NCBI GenBank assembly: GCA_002347685.1
Contig: DDWS01000066.1
Location: 116,360-180,359, forward strand
DNA from: Syntrophaceae bacterium UBA2280
GTDB lineage: Bacteria > Desulfobacterota > Syntrophia > Syntrophales > Smithellaceae
Direction of reading: 5' to 3'
DNA length: 64,000 nucleotides
The position numbers and the translations under genes are program-made. Below, one piece after another: positions 48,328 to 57,105 of the stretch. The stretch's first letter is position 1. The number at the start of each line of letters is the position of its first letter. The notes beneath the pieces were generated by a model. It searched no databases. It was not told where the DNA came from and worked only from the letters and a program-made list of their open reading frames with translations.

Positions 48328-48753
48328 TTAGTGAATCATATTTTCTGATTGAAAAAAATCCGTCAGTTTGTCTTTGATTTCATCGCGTACACGGCGAAAC
48401 TGCTGCAATATTTCTTCGCCTGTCCCTTTTGCCTGCGCCGGATCGTCAAAACCAATATGCGTTTTTTTTGTGCCACCGATATAAACAGGGCAGGTTTCAT
48501 GGGCGCTTCCGCAAAGCGTGATGACATAGTCAAACCTCTGTCCGTCGAATTCGGAGAGATTCTTGGAGCGGTGCGTTGAAATATCAATCCCGATTTCCTT
48601 CATTACCTCGATGGCCTTCGGATTGATAAATGACGCCTGTGTTCCCGCGGAAAACGCCTCGATCCGATCACCGAAATAGTGATTGGCGATCCCTTCCGCC
48701 ATCTGCGAACGACAGGAATTAGCGGTACATAAAAAAAGAACCCTTTTCCTCAT
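48328..48753 (-). CDS. arsC: Arsenate reductase (thioredoxin-coupled, LMW-PTPase fold)
   Basis: Reduces arsenate to arsenite, which Acr3 exports. 141 residues with the P-loop CTANSCRSQ (Cys9, Cys14), then Cys81 and Cys88 in ITLCGSAHETCP, the relay cysteines of the thioredoxin-dependent S. aureus-type enzyme. AGGAGA precedes the ATG. Thioredoxins in the same cluster are candidate electron donors. Confidence 0.96.
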   Translation of the reverse strand: MRKRVLFLCTANSCRSQMAEGIANHYFGDRIEAFSAGTQASFINPKAIEVMKEIGIDISTHRSKNLSEFDGQRFDYVITLCGSAHETCPVYIGGTKKTHIGFDDPAQAKGTGEEILQQFRRVRDEIKDKLTDFFQSENMIH

Positions 48754-48760
48754 ATCTCTC

Positions 48761-49468
48761 CTAAATAAAATTCAAAGCGATTAAATAAACGCCGCCCATA
48801 ATGACCAGCACGCCGCAAATCTTTTTGAGGATGACCGCACCTTTGGAATTCTCCGTCCAGTGCAGATAGTGCTGAACCACTTCCGTGAAGGTTCCAGCGA
48901 AGACCAGTACTGCACAATGGCCGACGGCAAAAGCTGCTAGAAGCGACATTGCCAGCACCATTTGCGTTGACGCCATGCTGAACACCACGCCCAGCATCGT
49001 CGCCATATAGGCAAACGTGCAGGGTCCCAGCGCCACACCAAAGATCAGTCCCAAAATAAATGCCGCCAGAAATCCTTTCCTTTTGTAATTCGGATTCGTG
49101 CCGCCCTCCATAAAAGGCAGTGGCAGGATGCCCAGCAAATTCAAACCGACAGCAAAAAATACTATTGCCACAAAATAATTTCCGTAACCGCCGATGTCAC
49201 CCAACATGCGTCCCATCAGTCCGGTAACAAGTCCGATTATCGCAATCGTGATGAGAATGCCTGATCCAAACAGCAGCGAAAGGCCAAAAGCCCGCCGCGT
49301 GGTGATGTTGCCCTGGCCGTCAATAAACCCGACAATTAGCGGAATACAGGCGATATGACAGGGGGACAAGATAACCGACAACACCCCCCAGAAAAACGCG
49401 GCCCCGATTGCGATTTCAGGCGACTGCGTCAGCGCGCCGGCAAGCCATGTAAAAAGCTCAACGAGCAT
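48761..49468 (-). CDS. CcdA/DsbD-type thiol:disulfide membrane transporter
   Basis: A 235-residue membrane protein with about six helices. Two conserved cysteines lie in ILSPCHIACIPLI and ALGPCTFAYMA, the pair that carries reducing power across the membrane in CcdA/DsbD. It starts one base after the exported thioredoxin stop, so the two are partners: CcdA would reduce the periplasmic thioredoxin. Role in arsenic metabolism is inferred. Confidence 0.93.
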   Translation of the reverse strand: MLVELFTWLAGALTQSPEIAIGAAFFWGVLSVILSPCHIACIPLIVGFIDGQGNITTRRAFGLSLLFGSGILITIAIIGLVTGLMGRMLGDIGGYGNYFVAIVFFAVGLNLLGILPLPFMEGGTNPNYKRKGFLAAFILGLIFGVALGPCTFAYMATMLGVVFSMASTQMVLAMSLLAAFAVGHCAVLVFAGTFTEVVQHYLHWTENSKGAVILKKICGVLVIMGGVYLIALNFI

Positions 49469-49909
49469 CTACTTGACCCCCTGCATTTTCAGCACACGAA
49501 CCACGTCCGCTTTTGGATAATAGCCTTCATGTCGGAAATATTCTTTGCCGTCTTTGTCCAGAAAGACCTGGGTGGGAATCACGCGAATATTGTATTTGGC
49601 CGCGTCTGTTTTGCCTTTTGGCGTCCAGACATCGTGAAACACCACCTCAACCTGTCCACCGAATTCCTCCTCCACGGCTTTCATGATCGGCTGCATGGCC
49701 CGGCACGGGATGCAATTAACCGACCCGATCTCCACAAAGGTCACCTTCGGCATAGCGGTTTTTTTTGCCTTGTCGGCGGGCGCTTTCGTAGCTGCTGCCT
49801 TGCTTCCTTCACCCTGCGCACAGGCATAAGGGACATCCACGGAAAGCAAGACGAAAGCAGAAACAGCCACTATGGCCAAAGTCCTGATTAATTTTGAACG
49901 CATTCCCAT
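49469..49909 (-). CDS. Exported thioredoxin-like protein
   Basis: A 146-residue protein with a signal peptide (residues about 9-32, ending CAQ) and an Ala/Lys-rich linker, then a thioredoxin fold with CIPC (GSVNCIPCRAMQPIM) and the cis-Pro VIPTQVFLD. It is likely the periplasmic electron acceptor of the CcdA protein encoded directly downstream. Confidence 0.92.
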   Translation of the reverse strand: MGMRSKLIRTLAIVAVSAFVLLSVDVPYACAQGEGSKAAATKAPADKAKKTAMPKVTFVEIGSVNCIPCRAMQPIMKAVEEEFGGQVEVVFHDVWTPKGKTDAAKYNIRVIPTQVFLDKDGKEYFRHEGYYPKADVVRVLKMQGVK

Positions 49910-49970
49910 CTAAGTCCCCCTCATAATTCACTTAAAACATGATACTTCGTTGCGTTACCGCGTTTCGGGA

Positions 49971-50204
49971 TCAACCTTTTATCCAGCTTTCAATCTGGTC
50001 CGCCGTGGGCATTTTACCTGCGATCTTGACCTGTCCGTCAATGACCAGGCCCGGCGTGGTCATCACGCCGTAGGTCATGATCTGTTTGATGTCTTTGATT
50101 TTGACGATGTCCGCTTCGACCCCGGACGTATTGATAACTTCACGGACCAGTTCTTCGAGCTTCTGGCATTTGGCACAGCCTGTTCCCAGAATTTCAATTT
50201 TCAT
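49971..50204 (-). CDS. Small thioredoxin-like (redox-active disulfide) protein
   Basis: A 77-residue protein of the MTH895/TM0996 family with active-site GTGCAKCQKLEE and MTTPGLVIDG, cytoplasmic. AGGAGG is 5 bases before ATG 50204, so that start is preferred over a GTG two codons earlier. It lies 10 bases after the ArsR stop and is the first redox gene of the cluster. Confidence 0.93.
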   Translation of the reverse strand: MKIEILGTGCAKCQKLEELVREVINTSGVEADIVKIKDIKQIMTYGVMTTPGLVIDGQVKIAGKMPTADQIESWIKG

Positions 50205-50213
50205 ATGCACCTC

Positions 50214-50546
50214 CTACTTCTTACAGGATTTTAGAATTTTATTGTGCTCTTCAGCATTGGCGGAGAGCACCTCTTCCACGCAGCCGATGAAATCCAGAAT
50301 GCATGTGCAACGCAAGGTGTAGTAAATGCAGTTGGCCCTTTTCTCATCGCTCACAAGACCCGCATTTTTAAGTACGCTCAAATGCTTGGAAACTGTGGAC
50401 ATGTCCGATCCGATCATTTCGGTGAGTTCGTTGACGCACCGCTCCTGCTTTTGCAGCTCCTCGATAATCAGCAGTCGACTCGGATGCGCCATTGCCTTAA
50501 GAATCCTCGCGCGGGCCTCATACCGGGGCTTTAATGAATCATTCAT
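50214..50546 (-). CDS. arsR: ArsR family transcriptional repressor
   Basis: Winged-helix repressor of 110 residues. The recognition region is ELTEMIGSDMSTVSKHLSVLKNAGLV. Metal-ligand cysteines include RCVNEL near the N terminus and CTC at the dimer end. ATG 50546 follows AGGTG. It presumably senses arsenite and represses the ten genes downstream as well as itself. Confidence 0.92.
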   Translation of the reverse strand: MNDSLKPRYEARARILKAMAHPSRLLIIEELQKQERCVNELTEMIGSDMSTVSKHLSVLKNAGLVSDEKRANCIYYTLRCTCILDFIGCVEEVLSANAEEHNKILKSCKK

Positions 50547-50564
50547 GGGTAACACCTCATTTCT

Positions 50565-50601
50565 TATTTGGCCATATAGCCAAATAGCGATAAAGTGTCA
50601 A
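50565..50601 (-). promoter_or_regulatory. arsR promoter with perfect ArsR-type operator
   Basis: Minus strand TTGACA (50601-50596), 17-base spacer, TATATG (50578-50573). The -10 is the centre of the perfect palindrome TATTTGGC-TATATG-GCCAAATA (50586-50565), so a bound repressor would directly block RNA polymerase. No second copy of this operator was noticed in the cluster, which argues for one promoter for all genes. Confidence 0.85.
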
Positions 50602-50742
50602 GGAATTCTTCCGTGATTTAAAAGGCGGCTGTCCAAAACAGGATCACAGGCTCATCCATCGTGATTCCATTGAGTGGACCATTCATTGAACAAACCGGGG
50701 CTTTCACTGTTCGCATGCATTTCTCCGTCTGTTCAGATGCGC

Positions 50743-51831
50743 CTAAGTCCGGATGGACGCCAGAATAACGGGAATTTCGTCATAGTCCTTAAACCAGATG
50801 GGGTGGACGCCCAACTGTTCAAGGATAAATGTCTGCTGGTCCACATCGACGCGGTGTACTTCTTCGATGATGGATATAATCTGTTCATGCCAGCCGTCAT
50901 CAGCTGTATTGAACCTGGTTTCCCAATCGGTTTTGAGGCCGCTGACTTCATAACGGTAAAAGTACGACAGGGCCTTTTCATTGATCCGCTGTAATTCAGC
51001 CGGATCGGGCTTTTTCCACACCGGTTCCTTAAGCAGGGCGTAGTTGTTGGTTTCAACCGGCATCTGGGAGACGGCATCCAGCAATCGCCGCATATTTCTG
51101 TCCGACATCGAAAGACCGATCATCAGACCGGTGGAGCCGGACAGCGACTGGATCTGCACCAGATTGGCCCAGGAATAAGCATCCTTGGCGGACTGATGGT
51201 ACTGGTCTTCGGTAAAAACAATGTCCTGCTCGGTCAACTCCGTGACGTTGAGCGGTACGTAACCATGGACGTGATAGATGGGTAACTTCCCCCGCGCAAG
51301 CGGCATGGATTTGCAGATGGCTTGAAAGGGATGGTCCGCAAGCGCGATTTCCAGGAGTGAATCGTAGTTATAGGTGATGACGCTCCGAATCCCCTGTTGT
51401 CCGCTTACCGAACCCCGGCACAATTGCGTGATCGCACCCAGCGTCGGGTTGCCTGAACAAATGGCCAGGGGCGCAATGGCTGTATTGCCGGTGCTGAATC
51501 CGTCGAGGAAACCGGCATAAAGCGTTTCCCACAGGTGAAGCATGAAATCATCGTCATCCTTGTAGTAACGGCGGAGTTTTCTCGCCGTAATTTCCAGAGG
51601 TTCGTTTGAGCGTTCCAGATGCCATTCGGCGGTGGCAAACAGATAGCTCGGGTAAAGCTGCCAGGGATGCAGGGAATGTTTGCTCAACGCGGAAAAATAC
51701 ATCGCCAAAACCAGCTTGTCCCACGTCGGAAGGCCGCTTCCGACCGACACGCCCGCTCCCAGGTAAAGCGACAGGTTGCCGCTTTGATAGGCTTTTCGCA
51801 AAGAATCCATCGATCCGTCGGCTCTGTTCAT
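50743..51831 (-). CDS. SIR2-like domain protein (probable NADase)
   Basis: A 362-residue protein of the SIR2_2 type. The NAD-binding loop YLGAGVSVGSGLPTW, the catalytic Asn in VITYNYDSLLE and the His in IYHVHGYVPLN are visible, followed by GLSMSDRNMRRLL. SIR2-like domains of this type often act as NAD-depleting effectors in anti-phage systems, but alone and without an associated gene the role is unclear. No N-terminal sensor or transmembrane part is visible. Start ATG 51831 follows GGGGA. Confidence 0.82.
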   Translation of the reverse strand: MNRADGSMDSLRKAYQSGNLSLYLGAGVSVGSGLPTWDKLVLAMYFSALSKHSLHPWQLYPSYLFATAEWHLERSNEPLEITARKLRRYYKDDDDFMLHLWETLYAGFLDGFSTGNTAIAPLAICSGNPTLGAITQLCRGSVSGQQGIRSVITYNYDSLLEIALADHPFQAICKSMPLARGKLPIYHVHGYVPLNVTELTEQDIVFTEDQYHQSAKDAYSWANLVQIQSLSGSTGLMIGLSMSDRNMRRLLDAVSQMPVETNNYALLKEPVWKKPDPAELQRINEKALSYFYRYEVSGLKTDWETRFNTADDGWHEQIISIIEEVHRVDVDQQTFILEQLGVHPIWFKDYDEIPVILASIRT

Positions 51832-51921
51832 CAGCAAATCCCCGAAAAAGAAATTTGCAAATCATTAACAGCCGGTTTTTGAATGTCAAGTCAAATTCTT
51901 ATGGACTCGCGATCAATTGCA

Positions 51922-51950
51922 TTGACTCTTAAACACATTTCATATATAGA
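51922..51950 (+). promoter_or_regulatory. Sigma-70-type promoter
   Basis: TTGACT (51922-51927), 17-base spacer, TATAGA (51945-51950), reading toward the outer-membrane protein gene at 52086. The divergent SIR2-like gene has a weaker candidate, TTGACA at 51889-51884 with AATGAT at 51866-51861. Confidence 0.6.
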
Positions 51951-52085
51951 ATTGCGGCTTTAAGAATGAGGGGCAGACACGGAGCATCGACATATTCGAT
52001 GCCTTCCGTGACGTCCCGAAATGAAATGGTTCCCATAATATCAGACATTGGTTATGCAGCCAAACGATAGAAGGGGTTTTTTGTA

Positions 52086-52751
52086 GTGATAAAATGGAAT
52101 TTTTTTGGAGGATGCTCCTCCATCACGAATCGCAGCGGGTGCATCTTTTTTTCAATTTTTCTTTGTTTATTATTTCAGGTTGTCTCAGCATCGGCTCAGA
52201 CCGAAACGAATGTAACCGATGAACCGGATCGGCTCTGGTCGGTAAGCGCATTTGGCGGCGTTTACACCAACCGGGATTTCGGATCGACTATCAGCCGGTG
52301 GCCCGATGATACTGAAAACGACCAAATGATAGCGTTGTCCGTCTCACGGCGAATCGGCCAATGGGGACGGCACCTGACCTGGGAAGTGGAAGGCCTGTTT
52401 GCCGAACATTTCGGAAAGTCCGGAAGTTATCGATATAATTATGAAGAAATGGCCGCCTTTATTGTCTTGCGTTACCATACATTTCCCTGGAATCGTTATG
52501 TCCGAACCAGCTTCGCTATGGGAGAAGGAATTTCCTACACCACACAGGTGCCCTACCATGAGCAGTATAAGGCGGGAGATGACGGTTACCATCGCTTCTT
52601 GAATTATCTGATGGCCGAGTTGACATTCGGCGTTCCTTCGGTTCCTTCTTTAAATCTGGTCTACAGGATTCATCATCGTTCCGGGATTTACGGCCTGATC
52701 GGTGACCAGGGGTCTAACTACTATTGCATCGGAGTGCGATTCTCTTTTTAA
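52086..52751 (+). CDS. Acyloxyacyl hydrolase (PagL-like) outer-membrane protein
   Basis: A 221-residue exported protein (signal peptide ending SASA-Q near residue 37) with beta-strand-like alternation through the body and a C-terminal strand ending in Phe (GVRFSF). LVYRIHHRSGIYGLIGDQGSN carries the His-x-Ser pair of PagL, the lipid A 3-O-deacylase. Modification of the outer membrane is inferred. Start is GTG at 52086. Confidence 0.75.
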   Translation: MIKWNFFGGCSSITNRSGCIFFSIFLCLLFQVVSASAQTETNVTDEPDRLWSVSAFGGVYTNRDFGSTISRWPDDTENDQMIALSVSRRIGQWGRHLTWEVEGLFAEHFGKSGSYRYNYEEMAAFIVLRYHTFPWNRYVRTSFAMGEGISYTTQVPYHEQYKAGDDGYHRFLNYLMAELTFGVPSVPSLNLVYRIHHRSGIYGLIGDQGSNYYCIGVRFSF

Positions 52752-52794
52752 ACCGGACACGGTTTGTTTCTGACTGATATCGCCCGTCGTCTCC

Positions 52795-52820
52795 GCTGAA
52801 GACTTCCCTTCATCTTCAGC
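52795..52820. repeat. Short perfect inverted repeat
   Basis: GCTGAAGA (52795-52802) and TCTTCAGC (52813-52820) flank a 10-base loop between the PagL-like gene and the ABC-F gene. There is no T-tract; it could be a processing stem or weak terminator. An AAACCG/CGGTTT hairpin lies just upstream at 52750-52765. Confidence 0.4.
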
Positions 52821-52919
52821 ACAGCGATTGCTATACCCCCCCCTCACCGACCAAATCTACTTGCGGCGTCAGGATGGATATGCTACCCATCCGCCACCAT
52901 AAAAAGAGGTTCACATTAA

Positions 52920-54569
52920 ATGATTCATTTCAGCGGCATTTCCAAACAGCATGGTCCGCAGATCCTGTTTCGGGATGCCAGTTTTCAGATTTTGCCGGGT
53001 TCGCGATCAGGGCTCGTCGGCCCCAATGGCGCCGGTAAAACCAGCATTTTCCGCCTGGTCATGGGCGAAGAAGAATTCGACGCGGGCGAAATCACCAAAG
53101 CGCGCAATACGATGTGCGGGTATTTTTCCCAGGATATAGGTGCCATGTCCGGTCGCTCGGCACTGGACGAAGTCATGTCCGCATCCATAGATGTGATGAG
53201 GATGGGCGCTGAAATCCGGGAGATGGAAGCGGCCATGTGCGAACCGATGTCCGATGACGACATGGCCGATTTGCTAAAGCGCTATGGAAACATACAATCC
53301 GAGTTTGAACATCGCGGCGGTTACGATCTGGAAAGCCGGGCGCAAACCATTTTAACAGGCCTGGGCATCGGCCCCGACGATTATCATCACCCGGTGGAAA
53401 CCTTCAGCGGCGGCTGGAAAATGCGCATCGCGCTCGCTAAAATCCTATCCATCAATCCCGATGTCCTGCTGCTCGACGAACCCACCAACCATCTGGATGT
53501 GGAATCGATCATCTGGCTGGAAGACTGGCTCTCTACATCCTTTAAGGGCGCGCTTTTGATGACAAGCCATGACCGCGAATTCATGAACCGGGTCGTCACT
53601 CGTATTATTGAAGTCGCCAACCGCACCATTACGACCTACAGCGGCAACTATGATTTTTATCTTCGCGAACGCGAGATCCGGCGTGAGCAGCTTTTGGCCA
53701 GCCACCGCCGTCAGCAGGAAATGCTCGCCAAGGAAGAGGATTTTATCGCCCGTTTTGCCGCACGCGCCTCGCATGCCTCGCAGGTTCAGTCGCGCGTCAA
53801 GAAGATCGAGAAGATTGAACGCATTGAAATCCCCCCCGAACAGCGCAGCATCAAATTCGAATTTGCCGAACCCCCTCGAAGCGGTGACGATGTCGTGAAG
53901 ATCGACAACCTGGGCAAAACATGGCCCCGCCCGGACGGCGGAATCAGGTCCGTCTTCAGCGGGGTGAGCGGCATGATCCGCCGTCAGGATAAAATTGCCG
54001 TTGTGGGCATCAACGGCGCGGGAAAGTCGACCTTCTTGAAAGTGCTGGCCGGTCAGTCCGAACCCTCCTCAGGCCGCCTGAATCTCGGTGCCAACGTTTT
54101 TCCCGGCTACTTCAGCCAGCACGCGATGGATGTTTTACAGCCGCAAAAGACTGTCCTGGAAACCATGCAGGATGCCATGCCGCAGGCCCATCTGGGCGTA
54201 CTGCGGAATTTGTGCGCAGCCTTCCTGTTTCAGGGGGATGATATCTACAAACGCATTGACAAATTATCCGGCGGGGAAAAAAGCCGGGTGGTCCTGGCGA
54301 CGATGCTGGTGCAGCCGATCAACTTATTAATCCTCGACGAGCCGACCAACCATCTCGATATCCAGTCGCGCGAAACATTGCTTGCCGCGCTGCGAAACTT
54401 CACCGGTACGGTGGTGCTCGTCAGCCACGACCGGCACTTCCTGCGCTGCCTCATTAACCGCGTTTTTGAAATCGACCACGGGGAAATGCGTATCTACAAT
54501 GGCAGTTACGATGACTATCTGGAAAAAACCGGACGGCAAGACGGAATGAGGCTGAAGGCTCAACAATAA
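52920..54569 (+). CDS. ABC-F family ATPase
   Basis: A soluble 549-residue protein with two ABC domains and no membrane part. First domain: Walker A GPNGAGKTS, signature FSGGWKMR, Walker B LLLDEPTNHLD. Second: GINGAGKST, LSGGEKSR, LILDEPTNHLD. The linker is Arg/Lys-rich (VKKIEKIERIEIPPEQ). ABC-F proteins act on ribosomes as translation or rescue factors, some as antibiotic-resistance factors; which subfamily (Uup, EttA, YbiT) is not decided. Confidence 0.95.
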   Translation: MIHFSGISKQHGPQILFRDASFQILPGSRSGLVGPNGAGKTSIFRLVMGEEEFDAGEITKARNTMCGYFSQDIGAMSGRSALDEVMSASIDVMRMGAEIREMEAAMCEPMSDDDMADLLKRYGNIQSEFEHRGGYDLESRAQTILTGLGIGPDDYHHPVETFSGGWKMRIALAKILSINPDVLLLDEPTNHLDVESIIWLEDWLSTSFKGALLMTSHDREFMNRVVTRIIEVANRTITTYSGNYDFYLREREIRREQLLASHRRQQEMLAKEEDFIARFAARASHASQVQSRVKKIEKIERIEIPPEQRSIKFEFAEPPRSGDDVVKIDNLGKTWPRPDGGIRSVFSGVSGMIRRQDKIAVVGINGAGKSTFLKVLAGQSEPSSGRLNLGANVFPGYFSQHAMDVLQPQKTVLETMQDAMPQAHLGVLRNLCAAFLFQGDDIYKRIDKLSGGEKSRVVLATMLVQPINLLILDEPTNHLDIQSRETLLAALRNFTGTVVLVSHDRHFLRCLINRVFEIDHGEMRIYNGSYDDYLEKTGRQDGMRLKAQQ

Positions 54570-54636
54570 ATATTGCACCTCACTGCATGCCAACCGATGT
54601 TGTTAAAGAATACAGTCTGATCAAAGGAGACACTTG

Positions 54637-55887
54637 ATGATCTTGCCCATCCTCCAAAGCGCTCTGGGCCTGTTGGCTTTCATGGTCATGGCCTGGATTC
54701 TATCTGAAAATCGCTGGTCTGTCAGTAAACGACTGGTTTTATCGGGGCTGATCCTCCAATTTGTTCTGGCCCTGTTTTTACTCAAAATCCCGATTCTGCG
54801 CGACGTCTTCCTTGTGCTGAACTCCGCCGTGGAAGCCCTGGAAGCAGCCACACGTCAGGGAACCGCTTTTGTATTCGGATATCTCGGCGGCGGCCCCCTG
54901 CCCTTTGAAGAACCCTACCCGGGCGTCACCTACATCCTGGCTTTCAGGGCTCTGCCGGTGATCATCGTGACCGCTGTTCTGACAACCGTCTTATATCACT
55001 GGAAAATCATTCCCTTTGTGGTCAAAGGCTTCTCCGCCGTCCTCCAGAAAACCATGGGGATCGGCGGAGCGCTGGGTGTAGGCAGCGCGGCCAACATCTT
55101 CGCCGGCATGGTTGAATCGCCCTTGTTTATCCGTCCCTATGTTTCGTCGCTGACACGAAGTGAACTGTTCGCGCTGATGACCTGCGGGATGGCCACCATC
55201 GCCGGAACGATGCTGGTTTTGTACGCTAGCATTCTGGGACCTGTCATCTCTGATGCCCTGGGTCATATCCTGGCAGCGTCGTTCATCAGCGCGCCGGCTG
55301 CGATTCTGATTTCCGGCATCATGATACCGGAAACCGGAAAGCCCACCACGGGCGACATCGTCCCGCCTGTGGAAACCCGAAGCGTCATGGATGCCGTGGT
55401 CAAGGGCACCTCTTACGGGGTGAAGATATTCATCAGTGTTGTGGCTTTACTGGTGGTTTTAGTAGCACTGGTCAGTCTCGTCAACCAGGCCATGGGCCTT
55501 TTCCCCCAGACAGGTGGTGAAAAATGGACTCTGCAGAGGGCGCTGGGTCTGCTCATGAGTCCTCTGGTCTGGCTGGCCGGTGTGCCCTGGAGCGAAGCTT
55601 ACACAGCGGGAAGTCTGATGGGAACCAAGATCATCCTCAATGAAATGCTCGCTTATCTGGATATGGCGGCACTGCCTCCCGACGCGCTTTCTCCTCGCAG
55701 CAGGCTCATCATGACGTATGCCCTGTGCGGTTTTGCCAACATCGGCAGTTTGGGCATCCTGATCGGCGGTCTTTCCACCATCGCGCCTAATCGTACAGAC
55801 GAGATCGTAGCCCTGGGACCCAGGTCGATCGTGGGAGGTGTTTTAGCCACACTGATGACGGGAGCGGTCGTAGGCATTCTTTACTGA
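54637..55887 (+). CDS. Concentrative nucleoside transporter (NupC/CNT type)
   Basis: A 416-residue membrane protein with about ten helices of the CNT family. Characteristic segments are GGALGVGSAANIFAGMVESPLFIRPY, CGMATIAGTMLVLYA, and GTKIILNEMLAY near the end, with TYALCGFANIGSLGI. It imports nucleosides with sodium or protons. AAAGGAG precedes ATG 54637; a TTG immediately before gives one extra residue. It lies 67 bases after the ABC-F gene. Confidence 0.92.
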   Translation: MILPILQSALGLLAFMVMAWILSENRWSVSKRLVLSGLILQFVLALFLLKIPILRDVFLVLNSAVEALEAATRQGTAFVFGYLGGGPLPFEEPYPGVTYILAFRALPVIIVTAVLTTVLYHWKIIPFVVKGFSAVLQKTMGIGGALGVGSAANIFAGMVESPLFIRPYVSSLTRSELFALMTCGMATIAGTMLVLYASILGPVISDALGHILAASFISAPAAILISGIMIPETGKPTTGDIVPPVETRSVMDAVVKGTSYGVKIFISVVALLVVLVALVSLVNQAMGLFPQTGGEKWTLQRALGLLMSPLVWLAGVPWSEAYTAGSLMGTKIILNEMLAYLDMAALPPDALSPRSRLIMTYALCGFANIGSLGILIGGLSTIAPNRTDEIVALGPRSIVGGVLATLMTGAVVGILY

Positions 55888-55935
55888 TCAGAAGGAATCC
55901 GTGAAGAAGTCTCATAAAAGGCACACAGGAAACAA

Positions 55936-56709
55936 TCAATCCAGACAAACCAGGGCGCTTTCCTTTTCTCTTGAAGTAAGGATCACTTCGGGATTCAGGT
56001 CTTTTCTTTGCGAAATGAAATGATAAAATGTACTCAAGGCAATTTCAGGTGTGTTGTTGTTGCCTGAAAGATGGGACAGAAATACATGCGTAAGCCTGGG
56101 GGACGCATGTTTTACGGCCAGCAAAGCCGCCTGTGTGTTTGAAAGATGGCCCACATCAGAGGCTATTCGTTTTTTCAGATGGGGGGCATAATCTCCCGCC
56201 TGCAGCATATCGTCATCATAGTTTGATTCCAGAAACACTGCATCCGCGTTCCTCAGGTGAGCAATGACGTTTTCGCATTCCAGACCGATATCCGTCAGCA
56301 CCGCGACATTCTTTCCTCCGGAGGAGATGGAAAAACCGCAAGGCTCCACAGCGTCGTGGAATTTCAAAAAAGGATGGATGCTCAGATTGCCCAGCGACAC
56401 CGGGTTCCCGGGCGAAAAGAAGCTGAGGCGTTCATTGGCAATGCTCCCTGCGTAGGCCTCATAGGTCTTCTCCGTCATAAAGACGGGAATCGCGTAGCTT
56501 CTGGAAAGCACATCAATACCTCGGATATGATCGGTGTGCTCGTGGGAGATAAACACCCCTCTCAATTTGGACAGGGTCAGCCCGAGCCTGTTCATTCTTT
56601 CAACGATCTGTCCGGCGCTTATGCCTGAATCGATTAAAACGGCGTCATCGCCATTTTCGATGTAATAACAGTTCCCGTTACTTCCGGACGCGATAGCCGC
56701 AATTTTCAT
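55936..56709 (-). CDS. MBL-fold metallohydrolase (YycJ/WalJ-like)
   Basis: Metallo-beta-lactamase-fold protein of 257 residues. Start MKIAAIASGSNGNCYYIE, metal site HEHTDHIRGI and later GHLSNTQAA and FLSHLSGNNN match the YycJ group, which has been linked to nuclease-like or cell-wall-coordination roles in Firmicutes. A TTG at 56727 gives a longer frame. Function here inferred only from the family. Confidence 0.9.
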   Translation of the reverse strand: MKIAAIASGSNGNCYYIENGDDAVLIDSGISAGQIVERMNRLGLTLSKLRGVFISHEHTDHIRGIDVLSRSYAIPVFMTEKTYEAYAGSIANERLSFFSPGNPVSLGNLSIHPFLKFHDAVEPCGFSISSGGKNVAVLTDIGLECENVIAHLRNADAVFLESNYDDDMLQAGDYAPHLKKRIASDVGHLSNTQAALLAVKHASPRLTHVFLSHLSGNNNTPEIALSTFYHFISQRKDLNPEVILTSREKESALVCLD

Positions 56710-56973
56710 TTTTTCTTTTATCTCCAATTATTCGTCATTTCAGGGCTCATGCAACCGAGCTTTACTCTCGCGGGGATGGGACGTGTCTGACACAGCATGG
56801 TTGAGAATCCGTCAATACTGCTATTTCCATGATAATTTTAAACAACAATATTGATGTCACCCTATTGACATTTTTGCACAAATATCAAGCTAAACTTTAA
56901 TCAGAAACGACCCTGCTATATAAATAAACGCGTAAGCTGGATTTCAGTGCGCTGTGATCGGTTGCAGACACTT

Positions 56974-56993
56974 TGCCATTCGAAGGAATGGCA
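56974..56993. repeat. Perfect 8-base inverted repeat
   Basis: TGCCATTC and GAATGGCA with a GAAG loop, 31 bases upstream of the promoter below. Forms a stable small hairpin. It may mark the end of an upstream transcript or a protein-binding site. The rest of the 56710-57023 gap holds no gene I can support. Confidence 0.4.
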
Positions 56994-57023
56994 TCTGAGA
57001 GCGCGAAAGCGACACGACTCTAT

Positions 57024-57053
57024 TTGACAATTGTGCTGTTTTCAGCCTATACT
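57024..57053 (+). promoter_or_regulatory. Sigma-70-type promoter
   Basis: TTGACA (57024-57029), 18-base spacer, TATACT (57048-57053), reading toward the exported repeat-protein gene at 57106. Confidence 0.6.
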
Positions 57054-57105
57054 CCATGCCAATTCATAATCAGGAATGGAAGCTGTAGCTTAAAGGAGGA
57101 ATCCA

